Source of the DNA: Apoderus coryli
Taxonomy: Eukaryota; Arthropoda; Insecta; Coleoptera; Attelabidae
DNA: 64,000 bases
Reading direction: 5' to 3'
Assembly (NCBI GenBank): GCA_911728435.2
Contig: OU452198.1
Location: 9,334,001 to 9,398,000, forward strand
Under the pieces are notes generated by a model, which had not been told where the DNA came from, ran no database searches, and saw only the letters and a list, made by a program, of their open reading frames with translations. The stretch's first letter is position 1. Every line of letters begins with the position of its first letter. Below are positions 34,187 through 43,600 of this stretch, piece after piece. The translations under genes and the position numbers were made by a program.

Positions 34187-34480
34187 ACATTCAACGAGAA
34201 CTGCTGCTGATCTTCAATTTCGTCATGCGGATTTTTGTCGGCCCACACATAATTGTTGTGGAAATTCATTATTGTAATTCTTTTTCCACACTGTTCAAAT
34301 ACTTATATTCAAAGTATTTGTAATTTTTCGCGTACACCTATCCGGATCTTCCTCTATCTTGTCCAGTATAGAGTATATTCCAGTTGTACTGTTTGAACTG
34401 TCATTGGTCTTCCTGGCTCTCCACTTCGTTTGATGAAGACGTCCATGAATGTTTTCAGTCATCTCGGAATTCTTATATAG
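34187..34480 (-). pseudogene. Tc1/mariner-like transposase fragment with internal deletion
   Basis: The minus strand reads the HTH KIEEDPDRCTRKITNTLN-IS and TVWKK, then in a shifted frame NFHNNYVWADKNPHDEIE followed by QQFSLNV. That is the turn after the first catalytic Asp (N-x-HN-x-x-W-x-x-x-NPH) and the start of the next strand. The region between HTH and this turn, including the first catalytic Asp, is deleted. It is cut off at 34,187 by the inverted-repeat arm. Same superfamily as the 5845 copy. Confidence 0.65.
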
Positions 34481-36138
34481 TGATTCATGATCAAAGACTT
34501 TACTATTAAAGACAACTCAGATGACCAAACGTCACTCCATCTAAACAACCCATACAAGTGATCAATCACTGAACATTCATTCAAATGAAATCCATTCGTT
34601 TGTTAGTAAATAAAGTAAATAATTGGAATTGTAAAAGATAACAACTGATTGTAAACAATTTTTGTATAGCCCAAGTGTGGCCAAGCAATTGTAATTATAT
34701 CGTCCGTAGTTTTTAAGTTTTTCTCAAACCAGCATCATCAATTTGTTTAAATTTTTTGTCCAATACGTTTTCTTTTTACATTAGGTCAATTACATGTTCC
34801 GTTCTAATCACTCGATAAATTGTTGACAGTGATAATTTAGTGAACTTGTTATTTTTTTTTACAGATATTTAAATCACATTCTTTTTCATGTTCGATTTTA
34901 AGGCATATTTAAAATTATTCGTTGACACTGCACATGCAAGTCTTTATTTTTAAATTCTACACTACAATTTAAATGATTATAAAAATACTTCTTTAACTGC
35001 GACACTGGGAACAAATATATCTCTCGTCAACTACCACAATCCAACAGATAATGATAATGAAATATTAAGCCGAGATAATAAAAATGGTAATACTCCCAGA
35101 GTGCATAATGTGGCACGTTTAAAATATTAATTGTGATTAAGCAACTACTTAATCACCTATATATCTGACTGGTTGGATGCAGACAAGCTCATCAAGTGAA
35201 CGCTCATTAACAACATGCTATTAACATATGAAATGCCATAGTTTTGATCAGTAACTAATAGAAGCCTCATTTTCAGGTTACATTTAATATACTTTACTTG
35301 ATAAACCCATACTTTTATTTACATTATAATTTTAACAATTATTGAATATAGTTGTCGCAAATTTTGTTCACCCTGTATCTTCGAAACAATGCGGAGTTTC
35401 ACAAATCATCAAAGAACACTATATTCTTAGAAGATTCCAAAGAATAACCCCTTACACCTTACACGTACATTGAAGTAAATGACTTTTATTATCAAGTTAA
35501 AGCTTGAGGATACTTTATAGAATAAACATCTAACTAAATGACATTTTCGTAGCTCTCACATTTATTTTCATAATATAGACTTTTATCAAAGAAAACATAC
35601 TATGTTGGTGACATAAAGTTTTTCAGATTTTCTCCAATACACCACAGACGAAAAATTAAATAAATATCTTACCGAATTGTGTTTTCATTCTAACCCTCAA
35701 CATTTGCTCTCAGTATATATTTATAAAGGTCCTGGGAAAATGATTTTTATTTGTTTATATACGTATAGTGAACAAAAAAAAAACTCTATAAAAGCAAAGA
35801 AGCTATGAAACAAAAAAAAAAAAAGGAAAAGGTCAGGCCTCTGTATATCTACTCATACATGTGTATATATTTTACGAACGATTGAGTTTCTCTTGCAGTT
35901 CACATATTTTCAATGTTGGTATGTGTATCTTTGATACAACGCTTGTGTTGTCGCTGTTTTTTATTTTGAAACGTCGACAAGTCATTCATTTTCTTACAGA
36001 GTTACTCAAGCGAAAAAACGGCACAGACATGTTTACAATAAAAAAAATTTCAAGGTCAACTTAATTATCAAGCAATTATCCGATGTGGTACAATCGTTGC
36101 AGGTGACACTTTTACACTGTCGGGGTATTGTCAGTAGT
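34481..36138. other. No gene; one dispersed repeat copy
   Basis: 35,085-35,280 matches 49,712-49,960 (shared CCAGAGTGC-TAATGTGGCA, GATTAAGCAACTACTT-ATCA, CATCAAGTGAACGCTCA). The rest of the interval shows nothing I can name. Confidence 0.6.
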
Positions 36139-36305
36139 AAATACCCCTAGGGTCTTGATAATACCGAGATAATTTTGTCATAGAGAATGCCGAAAGCGTG
36201 TTGCTTGACAAAGGCGCAGGCCGAGAGCGATTATCCTTGAGCAACTCGCTTGAAGGATTCTCTATGACAAAATTTTGAGTATTTATCAAGGCCCGAGGAG
36301 TATTC
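36139..36305. repeat. Long hairpin near the Crypton
   Basis: The arms ATACCCCTAGGGTCTTGATA... and its imperfect complement around TATCAAGGCCCGAGGAGTAT, with the better inner pairing AATTTTGTCATAGAGAAT / ATTCTCTATGACAAAATT. The centre is rich in GCCGAAAGCG and GGCCGAGAGCG. It lies downstream of the minus-strand recombinase. Confidence 0.65.
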
Positions 36306-36434
36306 GATAAGATAATTTTTTACTTTGTAGATATCAAAAATTTGATTGTCAATCTGACGTTTAATAATTTTCAATACAAAATGTATTAGTTTTAATCAAA
36401 CAAATATTATTCATTTTTATTTAAAAATACAGTT

Positions 36435-37400
36435 TTAAAAAGTACAATTGGTAAATGTTAAATTGGAAGAAGAGTTTGCTGAAGTTGACGGATTGTTAAT
36501 TTCCACTGTTGAAGAAATTCCTCGCATGGTGTTGATTATTTCACCATGGCGTTCTTGGTTAATATTCAAGTACGGTTTAATTGAATTAGAGCTCCTATGT
36601 CCTGTTATTTTTATTAATTGCTGTTTAGGAATTCCTTTATTTGCCAAATGGCTAACTGCAGTTGATCTGTTCGAATGATTGGATATCTTTTTACACTTAG
36701 TGTCCAAACCAATAGCTTGCGCGGATAATTTGGTCCACATATTAATTGTGTTTTTGCCTACCGGTATATTGTCAAACCATGTGTCACTTTCGGATTTCCA
36801 GAAACGATTTGGTCTCAAGAATAGGCGACTGGAAGAAATATTTTTCCCCCTTTTGGACAATAATTTATGGAATAACCGAACAGGGCATGCACTTTCGTTT
36901 GTAATATTTGGAACAAGCCACTTACTATTTGTACAACTTTTCGATTCTCCGTGACATGTTTTACTGAATATTGGATTGTAGTCAATTCTGTTGGTTGGCG
37001 TTCCATCATAATCTATAAGGCAATCAGCTGGTTCACCACCTCGCCAAGCTAACTCAACAGCTACAATTTGGTAAAAAAACAATTTGTAAACCTTCTGGTG
37101 TACATTCATCCCATAATCCAATGATTCGAGCCAAATCACTTGAACTCAAATTTGGTGAAATGCATTTTCGTTTGTTTGGACCCTGCTGTAATCTTTTACG
37201 TTTTGCATTTCTTGCATCTCGAGCATTTTTGAATATCACACTGGTAAACGGGTCGAATACAATTTTGAAGTCATTGAAGTATTTTTCCTGGAGTAGCCTA
37301 CTCGTAGTATTCCAAATTGTTTTTACAGTTACAGTAAAAATTATGCAAACTCGGTTCAGCATTCAGTTCGTATTCTCTGGTCGCACAAAACTCGAGAAAT
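36435..37400 (-). pseudogene. Crypton-like tyrosine recombinase
   Basis: Two overlapping minus-strand frames form one DUF3504-type (Crypton-derived) recombinase. The upstream frame (to 37,054) has FDPFTSVIFKNARDARNAKR and IIGLWDECTPEGLQ. The downstream 234-residue frame (36,435-37,139) continues FFYQIVAVELAWRGGEP and carries a full tyrosine-recombinase tetrad: R33 (AWRGGE), H155-x-x-R158 (HSNRST), H181 (TGHRSS) and Y190 (IKPYLN). The break is a frame slip in a T/A run near 37,065-37,075. Upstream of 37,362 one stop precedes KYFSSFVRPENTN-like sequence. About 40 bases of similar sequence (GTCAGTTTGACGTTTAAT) lie outside both ends, at 36,345 and 37,516. Recombinases of this group integrate circular DNA or are domesticated in zinc-finger genes. 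This copy looks recently decayed. Confidence 0.8.
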
Positions 37401-37985
37401 ATTTTCCATATATATTTTTTTGATTTGTTGTATTTTTTGGTATATTATTAGATATAATATCATTAATTGCATCGTTAGAGGCAATACCAAATCTTCGCGA
37501 CATTTTTAAACCAGTTGTCAGTTTGACGTTTAATTAATTTTTAATAAAAAACACACCAAACTGAAAACACCACATGTAGGGTATTATGGCTGTAATGCAG
37601 AGGTGATTGGATGAAATTTGACACATGACTTAAAATTAAATAATTTGATTGGTTACTATATTTAGTAAAAAATTATCAATTGAATCTCGATCTATCTAAA
37701 GCTTTGCATTCAGCTAGATATAGTTAACCATTAAATCTACAATATGCAATGAGACCTTTCTCTATTCGCATTACGGTCATATGTTACCTAAGCCAATAGT
37801 GCCTTTAGGAAGGCTGCTTGCACTTTTATCCTGCACACCCCTTTATTTCCTCCCATGGTTTGTTTAGTGTTTTAACCAAACTAGAAATCAAGCGATTAGA
37901 AACAGTCCCTCGAATTGATTCACTTAGCCGCTGACAACCTTATCTATAGACTTATGCGAGCCCCGAACCACTGCCTAATTAATTA
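37401..37985. other. No gene recognised
   Basis: AT-rich DNA between the recombinase and the pogo-like element. I see nothing to annotate. Confidence 0.5.
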
Positions 37986-39075
37986 CAGTCGACACTGTTT
38001 ATAGTGAAACTTTATATAGTGAAAAACTCTTTACAGTGCAATTTTTTCAAGACCTAGAATATTTTACTGAAATTTAATGTAAAAAGCCCTGAATACACTG
38101 AATCTTTAAAATGAGGAGCACTCTATATAATAAAATTTTTACCGGTGTTTTATGTATACATTTTTATGCATGGCCTTTTCAGGTTTCCAATTTAAATTTT
38201 TATATCGCATTCTTTTGAAAATGTTCTTAACGCGTTCATAACGCCTAATGGTAAAGACACCTGGGGAATTCCTAACCCACTTTATAGTCGCAAATTTAGG
38301 TTCAGTTGGTTTCTCTTTAGGAATCAAGTAAGAAGTCCAAGCGTGTGTGTTTAAGTTTACCTGAGAAAATTAAAGTTTTGGAGGAAGTTGATAAAGGCTG
38401 GAAAAACATTGATCTTGCTGCAAAATTCGGTCTTTCCCAAGTTGTGTATCTCTGAGAGTAAAATCTCGCAAACTCGTGAAACTATCATCAAGAAAACTAA
38501 ACTATAATGGGTGTGTTCTTAGGAGGGTGTAAATGAAGCAGTTTTACGACGGTTTCAAGTGGCACGTACGCATCAAACATACCAAAATCGGGAAATTTAA
38601 TAAAGCCACAGGATCTACAATTTGCTAAAGAATTTAACTGCGTTAATTTTCAAGCTAGTGAAGGGTGGTTGGGTGCCTAGAAGACTCGCAATGCCACTGT
38701 TTTCAAAACGGTGTCTGGCGAGAGTGCAAGCGTTGGTCAGGAGAACTGTGACATTTGGACTGAAGCTGTTTTAAAAAATGTATTGGAAGAGTACGTGCCA
38801 AAAAACGTTTTCAATTGTGACAAAACCGGTATGTTTTTTAAATGTTTGCCAATTAAAACTTTAGAAACCGACTATGATGTTGGCACAACAAATCTCCCTA
38901 CTGACCAAGACATAATTAACGATATAAAAAGTATAGACGATCATGAACAAGAAACTGAAACCGGGGAGTGTCCTGCTAAATTTAGTGAAAATGAAATAAG
39001 AAATGCATTTGACATTGTCCGAACTACTCTCAGGGCTAGGAAGGAGTACCTGATCAAATCTTTATGCATTTGAAT
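37986..39075 (+). pseudogene. pogo/Tigger-like transposase remnant
   Basis: A left terminus, TA-CAGTCGACACTGTTTATAG, fits pogo/Tigger ends. Coding from about 38,326 reads KSKRVCLSLPEKIKVLEEVD and IDLAAKFGLSQ (CENP-B-type HTH), breaks, then gives EFNCVNFQASEGWLG and FKTVSGESASV (second DNA-binding half). A 120-residue frame from 38,711 follows with EEYVPKNVFNCDKTGMFF, matching the first catalytic motif FNxDETGLF with the Glu changed to Lys. After LPIKTL the rest of the DDE domain is deleted, and an acidic tail typical of the C-terminus follows directly. No right inverted repeat was identified. Confidence 0.8.
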
Positions 39076-40040
39076 AAATGTGAGAATTTTGTTGAGCAAC
39101 AATTATTTTTCAAAATTATAATGTTCAAAAGAAAATAAGTGATTATTTTTCCTAGTACATAATAATGTATGCTGCATACTTTATAGATGTGACAGGTAAC
39201 TTAAAACACTTTATTTATATTGAAAAACACTCTTTAAATGACCCTTTTACTAAGATATCGAAAGCTTTCCCCAACTAGAAGCTTTTCTTTCTTCAGCTTT
39301 ATTTTAACTTTTCTTTAGCTCTACTAATTTTGACTATTTGTTTAAGAGGATAGAACAATAGGTCTACTTTAACTACTTCCATCAAAAAATTAATCAACAA
39401 AATACTATAAAGAGAAACTTTAAAAACCTAAGCAGCTTTAATATAGAAAATCTTTAAAAAACCTTTAAAGAAAAATCATTACGAACATAAGCTGAAAAAA
39501 AACTTTCAGAAAATAAAATTTTAACAGAAACCTTCTCTACAACGACTATGGTACTCTGACGAGCTCATAATAAAAGCGAAACTAATTCGTCAGTAAAATG
39601 ACAATTAGATTTCTAAACCGAGGTAGATACAGCTCTACTTTTAAAAAAACAAAACTAAAAATGAAAATAAACACTTTTAACATCTGACAACAAATAACAT
39701 TAAAAAAACCAAAGAAAAGACACTTTAACCACCTTAAAAATACCAATTACGTTCACTTTTCAAGAGAGGAGATGAAAAGATATCAAAACAAAAAACCGGT
39801 TATCAAAAAAAAACTATGGCTTAATAAGATACTATTAAGAAACCTCTTTACTGAACATCTTAAAAAAAAAAAGTACCATAAATGTTCTTAAAACAAATAA
39901 ACTTTAATAAAAAGAACATTACAAAAAAAAAACTCGTCAAAAACAAAACCTAGAAAGACTAAGGAAAATCCCAAGAAAAATCTGAACAAAACTAGAAAAA
40001 AAAATTCTAAACAAAGGCTAAAAAAATTTAAAAGCAAATG
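39076..40040. other. A-rich low-complexity region, BEL insertion target
   Basis: From 39,240 the + strand is strikingly A-rich, with many AAAAAAC and CTTTAA words and few G. There are no ORFs. The BEL element inserted here, and the same A-rich DNA resumes at 46,740. Confidence 0.6.
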
Positions 40041-40045
40041 CTAGA

Positions 40046-40487
40046 TGACGGCGCAGGTCATAAGTTATATAGAAATAATTATAAATAATTAAACAATTGG
40101 AATAGCACAAAACGATATAGCAGCGGGACTTACCAGCTTAGGGCTGCTGTTGCTAATGCGACGGTTGGGGGCCCCCGGAGTATCCTTCCTGCTCCACACA
40201 CACTTTTACATCGGACATATATCACGTTGTAACATTTCTATGCATAAATGCATCACTAATATATAGTTCAATTACAATAATTAACAATAGGAATATAATG
40301 CGAAATTTAACTGTTTTTTAAAATGGACAAAAATCAACGGTCTTTTTTTCCAACGAACGATTTAATGGCGAAGGCGCGCATGATGAATGCGCAATCGGCG
40401 GCGCTGTTGCCCGCTGTTTTGTCTAAAGTTTTGTGCTAAAAATGATATGCAACCAAACAATCAAAATATACAAAACCTGCGTCAACA
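40046..40487 (-). repeat. 3' LTR of the BEL element
   Basis: 442 bases, identical to the other LTR except C for G at 40,350. Bounded by CTAGA on the outside. On the coding strand the preceding bases are the polypurine tract (rc of 40,488-40,500). Confidence 0.95.
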
Positions 40488-40672
40488 TTCCGCCCACCAA
40501 AAGAAACAAAGATGTTTTTTTTTATTATACGAAAAGTGTTTTTTAGAAAAATTTGATTAAATTTACTAAAACAAAAAGGCTCGAAAGCTATTACCTTTAT
40601 GAAAGAAAACAGCAAGAAACAACAACAATAAACATAGACACAAACACACAACCAATTGCAATAGAAATTATG

Positions 40673-43600
40673 TTAATTAGGCAAGGGACAGAGTTTAACC
40701 ACCGGTCGCCTTAACACTCCATGCGAGGTCCTCAGCGTAACCACACGCACAATACCGTCGGACCCCGGATGAAGCGTCACAACGCGAGCAAGTGGCCACT
40801 GCAATGGAGGTGCGTTTTCGGATTTTACTATGACCAAATCGTCAATTTTAAGGGTTTTGCTATGTTTGGTCCACTTATGTCTCTGCTGAAGGGTATGTAA
40901 ATATTCGCAATGCCACCTTTTCCAGAAATCGGCATGCATTTTTTGCACTAGCTGCCAACGATTCAATTGATTTAATTGCAAATGGGACAAGTCTGGGTCG
41001 GGTAGGCTATTTAGAGGGGCTAACGTTAAGAAATGTCCTGGAGTTAAAGGACACAAATCGTTCGGGTCTGAACTTTGGGCACACAAAGGTCGAGAGTTCA
41101 ACAGGGCCTCAATTTGGGTAAGTAAAGTGTTAAACTCCTCATAGGTAAGCGTTTGCATGCCAATCACTCGATGGATATGAGTCTTTACAGACTTTACTGC
41201 GGCTTCACTTAAGCCATTAAAATGTGGCGAACCGGGAGGACTATGATGCCACTTTATCTGTAATGATGCGGAAGCGTAATTAGCATACTCTAAAAGAAGA
41301 GAATTTGCCCCAACAAAATTTGTACCGCAATCAGAATACAAGTCTGAAACTACACCCCGCCGCGCAACGAAACGTCGAAATGCAGCCAAGAATGCGTCCG
41401 CTGACAAGGATGTAACTAATTCTAAGTGAACAGCCTTAACTGCGGCACACACGAAAACACAAATCCACGATTTAAAAGTGCGTGAACCACGATAGCGACA
41501 AATGGAGACTGCAAATGGACCAGCGAAATCTACAGTGGTGTGGGTAAAAGCTTTGACTTGGCCGATTCGAAAAGACGGTAAGTCGGCCATATAAGGAAAA
41601 ACCGATTTGGGACGAGCTCGAAGGCATCGAATACAACGAGAAAGGCAATGGTCTATCGCACGACGAGAAGACAGTATCCAAAACTGCTGCGACAAAAGAT
41701 ATTGAAGCGTTTTAAACCCTGGATGCAAATTCAACAAATGAACCTCCTCGATAATACGTTCGGTTAGGCGATGTGATCTAGGTAAAAGAAGTGGATGTTT
41801 AGCATCAAATGACAAGTTCGAGTTTCTAAGACGTCCGCCCACCCTAAGGGTTCCATCCGTATCAACGAAGAGGGCTAATTTACGAAGTGGTTTAGGCAGT
41901 ATTCGATTTTTACGAATTTTATTGAGAATATCTGAAAATTGTTGCTTTTGAACAAAGAGAACGAGAGCTTTAAGAGCACGAAATAGTTCAAGATTAGAAA
42001 AAGAACCAGTTACTCTAATACGTGACTGGCAATTTAGGCGAAAACGAAAACAACAAGCGATAATCGATTTGATCTTTCGAAGAGACGAGAATTTTGACAA
42101 GAGTAAGTCGACAAAATTTATTTCCATAGTGGACTCAAAGGATAAGAGCTTTTGTTCATTTAAAACTTCCGCCGAGTCAAACGAAGTTTCATTTGCACAA
42201 AATTCCAGCGGCAAGTTTTCCATGCACAGCCACGCGGGGCCTTTCCACCACAGTTCATGTTCCACGAGCTTCATAGGTGTTAGTCCGCGAGAAACGCAAT
42301 CTGCTGGGTTTTCAGGCGAAGATACATGATGCCAATGGAAACTGGGTAAAAATTCTTGAATATGACTTACGCGATTAGCGACAAATGTTTTTAACAAATG
42401 AGGGGACATGGCCAACCAGCACAAAACTATTTGACTATCCGACCAAGCAAAAATACGACTACAAGTTAGCTGGTCTTGGTAAGCATTTCGAACAAAAATT
42501 AAGGCATCTGTCAAAAGTTTGGCAGCACACAACTCCAAACGAGGAAGCGAAAGAATTTTTAGTGGAGCGATTTTAGATTTTCCATATAAAAGGTAGGAAT
42601 TAATGTTACCAAAAACATCTTTAGTGCGAAGGTATACGACAGCACCGTAGCCAACGGTAGAAGCGTCTGCAAACCCATGAAGTTCGCAATGTGTCAATTT
42701 CACAGGTATCAAACATCGCGGGATACGAATATTGCAAAGAAATTTTAATTCCTGGCGAAATTGCGTCCAACTGTCAATGATTGATTGACTGGGCGGATGG
42801 TCCCAGGGCATCTTTAACAACCACAGTTTTTGCATAATGCCTTTAACAAAGGTAGAAATGGGAGAGACGAATCCCAAAGGATCATAAATACGAGCGATTT
42901 CTGACAATATATTTCTTTTAGTACAAGGACGGTCAATAAAATGGTAATTATATGTAAAATAATCAGCTTCGGGTGTCCATTGAAGTCCCAGAACCTTTAT
43001 AAATTGCGGCTCATCGAGATCAAACGTTATAGGATGTTGGGCTTGTTCCGAGACCTTACGAAGAATTTCACAACTATTGCTAGCCCACTTACGTAACTCA
43101 AATCCACCACCACGCAACAACGCAATTAAATTCGATTGAAGCTGTAACGCTTCATTAAGAGTGGGCACACTGCAAATGGTATCGTCAATATAGGTATATT
43201 TGAGTAGAACCTCTGAAGCGTCAGGATAAGCTTTGCCATCAGTGTATGCCAATTCACGAAGTACTCGCAGAGCCAAATAGGGCGAAGATGATAAGCCATA
43301 GGTAACCGTATTTAAACGATATTCTTGTACCGGATCATCACGAGAAAATCTCCATAATATTCTCTGAAAATCGCGAAACTCCGGCTTTACCAATATCATT
43401 CGATACATAGCTTTGATATCGGCAACAAACGCAAACGGATGCAAACAAAAACATAGTAGAATCTTTTGAATGTCATTTTGAAGTTTTGGTCCCGCAAATA
43501 GAGTGTCATTCAACGAAATTCCCCTTGAACCTCTCGCACTACCGTCAAACACAACGCGAATTTTGGTAGTAATATTTAAAGGACGAAGTACTGCATGATG

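Larger units (their letters stand above)
29630..34190. repeat. Large outer inverted repeat
   Basis: 29,630-29,760 matches the complement of 34,055-34,190 (shared CGCNNAAACGCTNTAACCAATT and ATGAGT...AGGAT..ACCCAT blocks). 29,768-29,912 matches the complement of 33,126-33,260 (shared GTCGAGTGATACATCATTTT and CTCGAGAAAATTGCGTTTAA). The interior contains a SINE, a dispersed repeat and a palindrome. It may be one element opened by later insertions. Confidence 0.55.
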
